The position numbers and the translations under genes are program-made. Source: Phycisphaerae bacterium (lineage in GTDB: Bacteria; Planctomycetota; Phycisphaerae; UBA1845; Fen-1342). Taken from it: DNA of 46,788 nt. Of this stretch, positions 35,767 through 42,934 are shown in pieces. The DNA lies in the NCBI GenBank assembly GCA_028279405.1, contig JANQNU010000086.1:1-46788 (forward strand). Reading direction: 5' to 3'. The notes beneath the pieces are model-generated. The model worked only from the letters and a program-made list of their open reading frames with translations. It was not told the DNA's origin and did no database searches. How positions within the stretch are numbered: position 1 is the stretch's first letter; every line of letters starts with the position of its first letter.

Positions 35767-36209
35767 ACCGGTTCCTCTGCGGAGTCGGGGTCGTCATCAA
35801 ACAGCAGGGCTTCGATCTCCAGTAACTCGTCGATATCGTACTCCAAATCCTCCGGGTCGACGCCGACCAGCTGCGCGTAAAGACTATCCTCTGACGCGTC
35901 GTACGCCGCCAGCCAGTCGTCGAGCCGGGCCATGACCCGGGTTCCGTTGGAAGACGGCGCCGCCGTGGGCTGCGGGAACACCCATGTCAGTCCGACCGCC
36001 AGGATCACCACCGCGGCGGCAGCAAACCACGGTCGCCAGTGACGGTGTCGCGTAGCGCGCGATGCGTCGTGTCGCCAGCGACGCGCCTCGGTGCTCACCG
36101 CGGTGTGGATCTCTCGCAGACAGGCGTCGGAGGGCCGGACCTCGGGCAGGTCACGCAGCAGCCGCGCTTCGTGTTCGAGCTGTTCGATGTCCAGTTCATC
36201 CGGTCTCAT
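35763..36209 (-). CDS. Anti-sigma-factor-like membrane protein
   Basis: The 148-residue protein has a helical cytoplasmic N-terminus (~1-65), one membrane helix (WFAAAAVVILAVGLTWVF) and an acidic extracytoplasmic C-terminus with the YDASEDSLYAQL segment. There is no clear zinc-binding HxxxCxxC motif, so it is an anti-sigma by position and topology. The ATG at 36209 follows GGGAAG and overlaps the end of the sigma gene by 14 bases, the usual sigma/anti-sigma coupling. Confidence 0.7.
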   Translation of the reverse strand: MRPDELDIEQLEHEARLLRDLPEVRPSDACLREIHTAVSTEARRWRHDASRATRHRHWRPWFAAAAVVILAVGLTWVFPQPTAAPSSNGTRVMARLDDWLAAYDASEDSLYAQLVGVDPEDLEYDIDELLEIEALLFDDDPDSAEEPV

Positions 36210-36786
36210 GGATTTCTTCCCGGCCGATGACGGCCCGCAGTTTCTTGAGCGCCCGATGTCCGCGGGCCAGCGCCGTCCCGAGCGGTACACCGAGCAGGGC
36301 CGCGATTTCGCGAAACGACAGGCCGCCGTGGTGATGCAAGAGCAGAACCTCCCGCTCGTGATCGTTCAGCGTACCCAGTCCACGCTCGAGCGCCGCCGAC
36401 CGTTCGGCCCGATCGAGGCCGCTGTCGACCGACTCCAGGTCAGCGACGGCTCTGTCCGCGATCCCGACCTGACCGTCGTCCAACGGGGCATCGAGCGAGA
36501 GCGACGGCCCGCGTCGCGCCTGGCGCCGAATCCAGTCGCGTGCCAGGTTGCCGGCGATTCGCAGCAGCCATGCGTCGAATCGCCCGCTGGGCTCGTAGCG
36601 TTCGATCGTGCGGACCATCCGCAGAAACGTCTCCTGCAGCAGGTCCTCGGCGACGTCGCGTGACCCGGTCATTCGATACAGCAGTCCGAAAAGACGCGGA
36701 TGGTAACGCTCGACGATCGCCGCCAGGGCGGCTTCGTCCCGTCGTCTGGCACGCTGTAGGATGTCGTCCGATTCGCCGACGTTCAC
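36196..36786 (-). CDS. ECF RNA polymerase sigma factor
   Basis: The 196-residue sigma-70-family extracytoplasmic-function factor has region 2 (RLFGLLYRMTGSRDVAEDLL, then QETFLRMVR) and region 4 (LNDHEREVLLLHHHGGLSFREI, then AALLGVPLGTALARGHRALK). A linker of about 45 residues separates them. It starts at a GTG with GAGGG six bases upstream. It opens the three-gene operon with an anti-sigma-like membrane protein and a secreted helical protein. Together they form a likely envelope-signal response unit. Confidence 0.93.
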   Translation of the reverse strand: MNVGESDDILQRARRRDEAALAAIVERYHPRLFGLLYRMTGSRDVAEDLLQETFLRMVRTIERYEPSGRFDAWLLRIAGNLARDWIRRQARRGPSLSLDAPLDDGQVGIADRAVADLESVDSGLDRAERSAALERGLGTLNDHEREVLLLHHHGGLSFREIAALLGVPLGTALARGHRALKKLRAVIGREEIHETG

Positions 36787-36920
36787 GAAGCCCTCTGTTA
36801 AGGCTCAACGCAACCCGGCCCGGATTATTGCCGAAATCCGGTTCGCTGGCATTCGGCACGGTATTATCGCTCCTGGGGAGTCGGCCTTTGAAACAGGCGC
36901 TCAGTGCTCTCCGCATTGGC

Positions 36921-36950
36921 TTGCCGCTTCGGTCGGTTCGCGATTATGAT
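36921..36950 (+). promoter_or_regulatory. Promoter of tRNA-Cys
   Basis: TTGCCG (36921-36926) and TATGAT (36945-36950) with an 18-base spacer end 13 bases before the tRNA, fitting a transcript that begins just before the acceptor stem. Confidence 0.6.
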
Positions 36951-36963
36951 AGGACGCTTGTCG

Positions 36964-37037
36964 GGTGGCGTGCCCGAGTGGACTAAGGGGACGGATTGCA
37001 AATCCGTTTTTCGAGGGTTCGAATCCCTCCGCCACCT
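36964..37037 (+). tRNA. tRNA-Cys (GCA)
   Basis: The acceptor stem GGTGGCG/CGCCACC is fully paired. The anticodon arm ACGGA-TTGCAAA-TCCGT gives anticodon GCA (Cys). The T arm is GAGGG-TTCGAAT-CCCTC. The discriminator base after the acceptor stem is T (U73), the known identity base of tRNA-Cys. CCA is not encoded. The D arm is CCC...GGG with AGTGGACTAA in the loop region. Confidence 0.93.
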
Positions 37038-37111
37038 TTCATTCCCGACAAAACCCCGGTGTTGAATCGGCTCGATCGAATGACCGCCGTCGCGGCGGTT
37101 GCAGCCGGTCG

Positions 37112-37140
37112 TTTCACGCCAGGACGCGCTCGCGTATACT
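37112..37140 (+). promoter_or_regulatory. Promoter giving a leaderless parA transcript
   Basis: TTTCAC (37112-37117) and TATACT (37135-37140) are 17 bases apart. Only six bases separate the -10 from the ATG at 37147, so transcription should start at or next to the start codon. No ribosome binding site is present between them. Confidence 0.5.
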
Positions 37141-37146
37141 TCGCAC

Positions 37147-38124
37147 ATGCGACGGATCGCGGTTCTCAATCAGAAAGGTGGCGTCGGGAAGACGACGACG
37201 GCTGTCAACGTCGCTGCCGCGCTCGTCCGAGACGGACTGCGGGTGATGTTGATCGACCTGGATCCGCAGTCTCATGCGACGCTTCATCTTGGCGTCGAAC
37301 TGGGCCCGGACGATCTCAGCGTGCACGATATGTTGATGGGGGCCGCGCCGCTGGCCGAGATCGCACGGCACGTGGACGAGCAGCTTACGGTGATCCCGGC
37401 GAATCTGACGCTCGTCGCTGCCGAACTGGGGCTCGCCGAGCGTGATCGACGCGAACATGTCCTTGCCGATGCGCTCGACCGTTACCGGGAAGCGTTCGAT
37501 GTTTGCATCATCGACTGCGCTCCGTCGCTGGGCCTGCTGACGTTGAACGCTTTGGTCGCTGCCCACGAGGTGATCATTCCGCTGCAAGCCCATTTCCTCG
37601 CGCTACAGGGCCTGGGTCGGCTGCTCGAAACCGTGACGCTGGTGCGCGACCGTCTGAATCCCCGGCTATGCGTCTCGGGCGTCGTGCTTTGCATGTTCGA
37701 CGGTGGGACACGATTGGCTGAAGAAGTTCGTAGCGATGTCGAGCAGTTTCTCGCGGCGGCAAGCGAAGAGGATCCGTGGTTTGGTGCGCGTCTGTTCGGG
37801 ACGCCGATCCGGCGCAACATCAAGCTCGCCGAGTGCCCCAGTTTCGGACAGACGATCTTCGAGTACGCGCCGTATAGCAACGGTGGACGGGACTATGCAG
37901 CGCTCGCGACCGAGATCATCGCGCACGGGGCGACGTCCATTTCGAAAAAAAATGAAACGAAGGCTGACGACGAGGTGGTCGTCAAGTCGGCGGCCGCGGG
38001 CCGGGACGGGGTCGCGAGTCGCGCTCATCGGCGTGAGGGTCTGATGGAGGGCCTGGTGCCCGATGGACCGGACGAGGCGGAGGCGGCATCGGCACCGGGC
38101 GCGACTGACGCGACCGAGGAATGA
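37147..38124 (+). CDS. parA: ParA-family ATPase
   Basis: The 325-residue ParA/MinD-type ATPase has the deviant Walker A KGGVGKTTT (residues 10-18), LMLIDLDPQ-like Walker A' region (VMLIDLDPQSHAT), and CIIDCAPSLGLLTLNAL as Walker B. The last ~55 residues form a low-complexity Ala/Glu/Asp tail after the fold. No parB or parS lies adjacent, and the ATG has no ribosome binding site, in line with a leaderless message. It overlaps the VanZ-like gene by four bases (ATGA). Confidence 0.88.
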   Translation: MRRIAVLNQKGGVGKTTTAVNVAAALVRDGLRVMLIDLDPQSHATLHLGVELGPDDLSVHDMLMGAAPLAEIARHVDEQLTVIPANLTLVAAELGLAERDRREHVLADALDRYREAFDVCIIDCAPSLGLLTLNALVAAHEVIIPLQAHFLALQGLGRLLETVTLVRDRLNPRLCVSGVVLCMFDGGTRLAEEVRSDVEQFLAAASEEDPWFGARLFGTPIRRNIKLAECPSFGQTIFEYAPYSNGGRDYAALATEIIAHGATSISKKNETKADDEVVVKSAAAGRDGVASRAHRREGLMEGLVPDGPDEAEAASAPGATDATEE

Positions 38125-38525
38125 GCGCGCGGCCGATTCGTGTGATGGGCGCGCGTTGGACGAATTGGTATCGACGAGCATTTCCGGCGTATCTCATCTT
38201 CCTGTTCAGCACGACGCACTTTCCCAATTTGCGCCTTCCAGAGAAGGCCGGCGACGACAAGTTGGCGCACATGGTCGCCTTTGGCCTGTTGGCGTTCCTG
38301 TTCTGGCGGTTTCTCGTGACTTTTGTGACGCCGCACACGTGGCGCTTCGCCGGGGGGGTGGCGCTGGCGACGATCGCGTATGCGGCATTTGACGAAATCA
38401 CGCAGCCGATCTTTCGGCGCAGCAGCGACGTATCGGACTGGGTCGCGGACACTTGCGGAATTGTGGTGGTGATTGTCGCATTGGAAGTGGTGCGACGGTT
38501 TCAAAAAACCGATGTTTATCGGTAA
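38121..38525 (+). CDS. VanZ-like family membrane protein
   Basis: The 134-residue protein has about four membrane segments. Its VanZ-like core motif includes LAHMVAFGLLAFLFWR, YAAFDEITQPIFRRSSDVSD and a final hydrophobic helix VADTCGIVVVIVALEV. VanZ gives low-level teicoplanin resistance in enterococci, but most family members have unknown envelope roles. It is translationally coupled to parA by ATGA. Confidence 0.82.
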   Translation: MSARPIRVMGARWTNWYRRAFPAYLIFLFSTTHFPNLRLPEKAGDDKLAHMVAFGLLAFLFWRFLVTFVTPHTWRFAGGVALATIAYAAFDEITQPIFRRSSDVSDWVADTCGIVVVIVALEVVRRFQKTDVYR

Positions 38526-38532
38526 GCGGGTG

Positions 38533-38561
38533 TTGCGGACTCAACCGAGATCCGATAATTC
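38533..38561 (+). promoter_or_regulatory. Promoter of the outer-membrane barrel gene
   Basis: TTGCGG (38533-38538) and TAATTC (38556-38561) have a 17-base spacer about 50 bases before the ATG at 38612, giving a short leader that includes the GGAGG ribosome binding site. Confidence 0.5.
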
Positions 38562-38611
38562 ACAAGTTAACAACACACATTCTTCGTTGGCTTTTTCATG
38601 GAGGAAAGACA

Positions 38612-39679
38612 ATGGCGGGCCGATCCTTGCTCATCCTTTCTCTGATCGGGCTGGCGCTTCCCGGGGCCTTCGCGACAGACTCACTGCTGACCATGAGACC
38701 GGTCAATCCTGCGCAGGAAGAGGCCGATGCGCCGACCGAAGGTGCGCCGGCTGACGACATGCCGATGCCGGACGAGTCGATGTCGCTTGCGATGGGGCGC
38801 TCCGAGCGAGCGACCTATCTGCTGGGGAACGCGCCGTGGCACAACGATCCGGAAATCCTGTGGCCCGGGCTGTTGACCGGTATGCGCGGTTTCGAGCACT
38901 TCTACGAGCCGGTCGGTAACCCGCTCTACTTCGAGTCGCCGTTCATCAACACGCAGCTGCGGTTCCTCTACCTGCACCATCGTTTCCCGAACGGCTCACA
39001 GCTTGGCGGCGGCGACGTCAACGTGTACGCCTTGCAGGCACGGATTGCGCTCACCGAGCGGTTGGCGTTCATCGCGACCAAGGACGGCTACTCGGACCTC
39101 AACGCGCGGGCGCTGCCGGCGGACGAAGGTTGGAATGACATCGCTGCGGGTTTCAAGTACGCGTTCATCGCCGACCGGGAGAACGACTTCATCCTGACCG
39201 GCGGTGTTCGTTGGGAGCTCTCGAACGGTCATTCCGGCATCCTGCAGGGCAACGATGACGAGCTAAGCCCGTTCGTGAGCTTCGCGAAGGGCTGGGATCG
39301 CTTCCATATGCTCGGAAACATCACCGGCCGGCTGCCGATGGATCGCAACAAGGGCAACTACATTCTCCAGTGGGACCTCCACTTCGACTATGAGATTGCT
39401 CCGGAAACGTTGCCCGGCTTCGCGCCGCTGATCGAATTCCACGGGTTGCATTATTTGTCCGACGGCGATGCGTTTCCGCTCAGTGTCGGTGCGTACGACT
39501 ACTCCAACATCGGGTCGAGCGACGTCTCCGGCGACGGCGTGGTATCGATGGGAGCGGGCTTCCGCTGGAAGCTCAATCCGCACGTCTCGATCGGTTCGAC
39601 GTATGCGTTCCCGTTGCACAACCAGGATAACGACATCATGGGCGGGCGTTTCACCGCCGATATCGCTTTGACCTGGTAG
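38612..39679 (+). CDS. Outer-membrane beta-barrel-like protein
   Basis: The 355-residue protein has a signal peptide (LLILSLIGLALPGAFA) and an acidic linker to about residue 65. The rest is amphipathic beta strands with aromatic girdle residues, e.g. YALQARIALTERLAFIATKD, KYAFIADRENDFILTGGVRW and GSTYAFPLHNQD. It ends in IALTW, a C-terminal aromatic as expected for outer-membrane barrels. GGAGGAAAG precedes the ATG. It may be a porin or transporter, with no substrate visible. Confidence 0.72.
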   Translation: MAGRSLLILSLIGLALPGAFATDSLLTMRPVNPAQEEADAPTEGAPADDMPMPDESMSLAMGRSERATYLLGNAPWHNDPEILWPGLLTGMRGFEHFYEPVGNPLYFESPFINTQLRFLYLHHRFPNGSQLGGGDVNVYALQARIALTERLAFIATKDGYSDLNARALPADEGWNDIAAGFKYAFIADRENDFILTGGVRWELSNGHSGILQGNDDELSPFVSFAKGWDRFHMLGNITGRLPMDRNKGNYILQWDLHFDYEIAPETLPGFAPLIEFHGLHYLSDGDAFPLSVGAYDYSNIGSSDVSGDGVVSMGAGFRWKLNPHVSIGSTYAFPLHNQDNDIMGGRFTADIALTW

Positions 39680-39801
39680 CGAGTGCGTTCGCGCGGGTGC
39701 GCGGCATCGGGTGAATCGATGAGAGAAGACACGAGCAGCAGACGGGGACGGCGTGGGGATGGTATGCCGGTACGTCTGCAATATCTGGAAGGAGAATTCT
39801 G

Positions 39802-39999
39802 ATGTTGTTTCGCACGCTCTCGAAGAAGAGCCGGAAACGGTGGGCGCTGCTGGCCAGCACCGGCGTGATGTTCCAGCTCATTCCGTTCGGCTGTGGCCAG
39901 AACATCCTGCATCTGGTCTCGCCGATCCTGCTGGACGGCACGAACAACTTCTTGGATCGGGTCCTGGCGGTGATCGCGCCGCTCGTGCTGCCCGGCTGA
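39802..39999 (+). CDS. Small secreted or membrane protein (65 residues)
   Basis: A 65-residue protein begins with basic residues (LFRTLSKKSRKRW), then ALLASTGVMFQLIPFGCGQN, a hydrophobic stretch whose Cys could act as a lipobox-like site. A second hydrophobic stretch (FLDRVLAVIAPLVLP) follows. GAAGGAG lies just upstream. It follows the barrel gene by 122 bases and is ended by a strong terminator. Function unknown. Confidence 0.6.
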   Translation: MLFRTLSKKSRKRWALLASTGVMFQLIPFGCGQNILHLVSPILLDGTNNFLDRVLAVIAPLVLPG

Positions 40000-40028
40000 C
40001 ACGGGCACTCGAATCGCAGAACGACGAG

Positions 40029-40070
40029 CGGGTGCGTTCCTGAGATGGGACGCACCCGTTTTCGTTCGTT
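40029..40070 (+). terminator. Rho-independent terminator
   Basis: A 12-bp stem (CGGGTGCGTTCC with GGGACGCACCCG, one G-T wobble) and a TGAGAT loop are followed by a T-rich tail TTTTCGTTCGTT. It ends the barrel/small-protein transcript. Confidence 0.75.
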
Positions 40071-40157
40071 GAATCCAGGGAAGCTGTTCGGGAAGGCTTG
40101 GCGCAACGCGCCATCAGGCACTGCCGTCGCTCTCGCGAAAAGGGTGGTTGAACCGGC

Positions 40158-40385
40158 CTAGCCGGCGTGCTGCTCGAGCTTGTCCAGGATTTCTTCGTCT
40201 TCGGGGAATCGGCCGGTCTCGTGCTTGCTGTAGATCAGCTCGCCATCGACCGCGACGTCGAAGATGCCGCCATCGCCTTTGATCAGCTCTGACTCGACGC
40301 CATGTTCCTGTCGAATTGCATCCGCCAAACTGGCGGCTTTCGGCAGGTAGTTTCACTGATTGCAGTAGGTGATCGAGATCTTCAC
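40158..40385 (-). CDS. SelW/Rdx-family selenoprotein (CxxU)
   Basis: The 75-residue protein has an in-frame TGA at 40353-40355 read as selenocysteine. The N-terminus is VKISITYCNQU followed by NYLPKAASLADAIRQEHGVE, GGIFDVAVDGELIYSK and ETGRFP, a complete SelW-type thioredoxin-like Rdx protein whose CxxC redox motif is here CxxU. Translation starts at a GTG with AAAGGAGAG five bases upstream, which would be pointless for an 11-codon peptide. The hairpin 40307-40347 is a bacterial SECIS candidate. The rest of the frame is open to a TAG at 40158. selA, selB and selC are not in the window, so incorporation is inferred. Confidence 0.82.
40307..40347 (-). promoter_or_regulatory. Bacterial SECIS-like hairpin
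   Basis: It begins six bases after the UGA. The outer stem is CCUG/CAGG, then a C-A mismatch and CG/CG. After an internal loop, the apical stem CCGCC/GGCGG (40332-40336, 40322-40326) closes the loop AGUUU with a G in position 2. The apical loop starts 22 bases after the UGA, within the range for bacterial SECIS elements. Confidence 0.7.
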
Positions 40386-40502
40386 CCGGACTCTCCTTTG
40401 GCTTGGGTAGAGCGCGACCCGTGCAGCGCGTGGACGGGCACTTACAACGAGTATATCGTTCGGCGCCGCTGCGCCCATGCCCCGCGCCCCGATTTCGCAG
40501 CC

Positions 40503-40727
40503 TTAGATGTCGAATCGGCGAACGTAGCGTCCGCAGTCGTTCTCTTCGTATAGCAGTTGCTCGAAGAAGTTCATGTCTTCGAACTCCGATTCCGAGATCG
40601 TGTTCTCGTCGAAGCAATCGTCGAGCAGGCCGGTGATGTTGCCCAGCGGGCAGCTTTGCAACAGGAACGCGCTGCAGGCGAGCAGGCTGACCAGCCCTGC
40701 GGATCGGATCGCCATCAAGTGTCGCAT
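40503..40727 (-). CDS. Small Cys-containing lipoprotein
   Basis: The 74-residue protein has a signal peptide with lipobox LLQSC. The mature part begins CPLGNITGLLDDCFDENTIS and ends in an acidic, helical segment (SEFEDMNFFEQLLYEENDCG). It has three Cys in the mature chain. GGAGGA lies seven bases before the ATG at 40727. It lies upstream of the selenoprotein in the same direction, 117 bases apart. No function is known. Confidence 0.65.
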   Translation of the reverse strand: MRHLMAIRSAGLVSLLACSAFLLQSCPLGNITGLLDDCFDENTISESEFEDMNFFEQLLYEENDCGRYVRRFDI

Positions 40728-40846
40728 CGGTGAGTCCTCCTCCATGATCACCACGTTTCCACATGGTTAGCATAGCACGCCGCGCTGTTCGCCGCGCGCG
40801 GTCGTTCCTGCTCCGACGAGAAAGGCATTCGCCTCGATAGCTGCGA

Positions 40847-41137
40847 CTACCCGATTCGCGTCATCTCGTGCAGTGTGAATTCTTCGATTGCCCCCTCGGT
40901 CGCCGCCAGGTAGTCCTTCAGGTGCTGGTTGTTCATATGTGCTTGCCACAAGTCTCGGGACTCCCAATTCTCGAAGAACAGGAAGTGCGCCGGGGCCGCG
41001 TTGTCCTGATGGAGGTCATATTGGATGCAGCCTCGTTCTGCCCGGGTCGTGGAGATGAGCTTCTCGAGTTCAGTCCGGACGAGGTCGATCTTGTCTGATT
41101 TGGCCGTGATGTTGGCGACGATCGTAAGCGGACCCAT
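40847..41137 (-). CDS. Antibiotic biosynthesis monooxygenase-domain protein
   Basis: The 96-residue protein is a typical single ABM domain (YgiN-like): VANITAKSDKIDLVRTELEK, GCIQYDLHQDNAAPAHFLFF, ENWESRDLWQAHMNNQHLKD. Such proteins form dimers and may oxidise quinones or reactive aldehydes, or act in stress tolerance. AAGGAG lies six bases before the ATG at 41137, and the longer in-frame region upstream is not family-like. It is transcribed after tssA, 89 bases downstream. Confidence 0.87.
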   Translation of the reverse strand: MGPLTIVANITAKSDKIDLVRTELEKLISTTRAERGCIQYDLHQDNAAPAHFLFFENWESRDLWQAHMNNQHLKDYLAATEGAIEEFTLHEMTRIG

Positions 41138-41226
41138 GAAGACTCCTTCATCTTCGAAAACAGTATGCGTACGGTGTCTGCGAGGTGGACGCATGTCGGC
41201 TGACTGCTTCGCCAGGGTCCGACGTG

Positions 41227-42828
41227 TTATTTGGCCCCATCGAGCTTCAACGCGGCCGCAGGGTTCAGCCGGCAGAGCTTCGCGAACACGTCGTTCATGC
41301 GACCCTGCTGGTCCGGCGTCGGTTTCGGGAGCGCCTTCTTCAGGCATTCGTACTGCTTTTGATACACTTCGGCGGCGAGTTCGGGCTCCCATTGCACGAC
41401 GGCATATTCGGCGATGATCGATTCGAGCCCTTCGAGGATCGGCGTCGCGAGGTTGGGCTTGTTCATGTCCGCGCAGAACCCTGCCAGTGCGAGCTGGGCG
41501 CGGAACTGCTGCCGTCGACTGGACGAACCGTCGGCTGCCCGGGTCAGTCGTTGCAGTGCGTCGGCCTGCTTGGACTCGGTGAGCAGCTTTCGTGCTTCCG
41601 CGACCGCTTCGCCCAGCGCGTCTCCGGCCGCGGCCGAACCGCCGCCGCCACCGCCGCCGAACTCAGACTGCATCTCACCGATCCACGCTTTCGTCGCACC
41701 GTCGGCAAAGCCGGCGCCGTCCTTGAACGTGACCTCGAGCAGGTCCGGCAAGCGGGAAACGAGCGCCAGCGTTTCGAACACGACGATGTGATGGGCCGCC
41801 GCGTACATGGGCCCCATTCCCTTCAACGCGGTGGCCACGAACCGTTGCATATCGAGCCATAGCGGCGTTACCACGAATTGTCCCTCGGCCTGCGTCAGCA
41901 GTTCCGGGAAGTTGCCGCCACCCGCAGCAGTCTCGAAGAACTGTCGGCGTTGCGGATTCGCCGGCGCCGGCAGTAGCCGGTCCTTCGGCGCCTGCAGAAC
42001 GCCGCCAAAGTGGGCGGCGCGCGCCAAGGCGTACGGTCGCGGGTCCTTGTCATTTTGAGCCATCAGGTACTTCGCGACCTTGATCACCGCCTGCACCGCC
42101 GCGGTCGGCGTCGCAAAGGAATCGGGAACGGCCGCTCCCAGGGGCGCGGCAGCGGGGGCCGGGGCCGCGGTAGCCGCTGCCGGGGGAGCAGCGGCGCCGG
42201 GTTGGGCTGGTGGGGCGGCAGGCTGCGCCGGCTGCTCGCTGACCAACGGTCCGACCTTGGTGGCAAGCGCCTTGAACGCCCGTTTCAACGGCAGCGGATT
42301 CGGCGAATCGGGCATGTCCTTGAACGCAGCGTCGAGCGCCTCGACGAAGCTGTCGAACTGTTCAGCGCATTGATGCACCGCTTCCTTCTCACCGGCGCCG
42401 GGCATCCGCTTGCATTCGCCGCCCTTGAGTTCGATCTGTACGAGCAGCTTGTCGATCAGGTACTGGATCGCGTTGTACCGACCATGCGGCGGTTTGACCT
42501 TGGGGAAGCAACCTTCCCAAAACGTCTTGAGAAACTCGGTGTAGCAGCAAAGGCCGGCGCGCAAACCGCGGTAGCCATCCTGCTCGAAGAGGCCGAGCCC
42601 CAGGTAGGTGACGACGAGCAGGTCTTTGGACTTGTTCTTGAGGATATCCGTTGCGAGCGTCACCACCTGGCCCCATTCCGGCTGCTCTCCGGAGAGCGAG
42701 CCGATGCGGTCCAGTTGCGCCTGCAACTCCTCGAAGGCCTCGTCATAGCGAACGGGGTCGCCGACGGGGGCGTCATCTCGTACCGGGTCGCGGCCGAGCG
42801 CGACGATCGCATCATGGTCGACAGCCAT
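41227..42828 (-). CDS. tssA: Type VI secretion system protein TssA (ImpA_N)
   Basis: The 533-residue protein has an ImpA_N domain (residues ~20-140, with PEWGQVVTLATDILKNKSKD, LLVVTYLGLGL, GLRAGLCCYTEFLKTFWEG, and RYNAIQYLIDKL). A long Ala/Pro linker leads to a C-terminal part with a Gly run and a VasL/TssA-like helical end. TssA caps and primes the T6SS sheath/baseplate. No other T6SS gene is in the window (no tssB, C, K or hcp), so the gene stands alone between rsmB and an ABM gene. The start is the ATG at 42828. Confidence 0.8.
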   Translation of the reverse strand: MAVDHDAIVALGRDPVRDDAPVGDPVRYDEAFEELQAQLDRIGSLSGEQPEWGQVVTLATDILKNKSKDLLVVTYLGLGLFEQDGYRGLRAGLCCYTEFLKTFWEGCFPKVKPPHGRYNAIQYLIDKLLVQIELKGGECKRMPGAGEKEAVHQCAEQFDSFVEALDAAFKDMPDSPNPLPLKRAFKALATKVGPLVSEQPAQPAAPPAQPGAAAPPAAATAAPAPAAAPLGAAVPDSFATPTAAVQAVIKVAKYLMAQNDKDPRPYALARAAHFGGVLQAPKDRLLPAPANPQRRQFFETAAGGGNFPELLTQAEGQFVVTPLWLDMQRFVATALKGMGPMYAAAHHIVVFETLALVSRLPDLLEVTFKDGAGFADGATKAWIGEMQSEFGGGGGGGSAAAGDALGEAVAEARKLLTESKQADALQRLTRAADGSSSRRQQFRAQLALAGFCADMNKPNLATPILEGLESIIAEYAVVQWEPELAAEVYQKQYECLKKALPKPTPDQQGRMNDVFAKLCRLNPAAALKLDGAK

Positions 42829-42934
42829 GGGCTCTCCCGTGCATTTCGTGGTCGAAATCCGAAAGTCGATTGTACCAATTCGGTGCCAGGCTCACATCTT
42901 GCCGAGGACGACCGGCCGGTCCCGTCGTTACGGG

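Noticed and set aside
40353-40355. TGA as a simple stop or a pseudogene frame in the selenoprotein
   Set aside because: Strong ribosome binding site, family-like sequence on both sides, a CxxU position and a SECIS-like hairpin argue for selenocysteine instead of decay.
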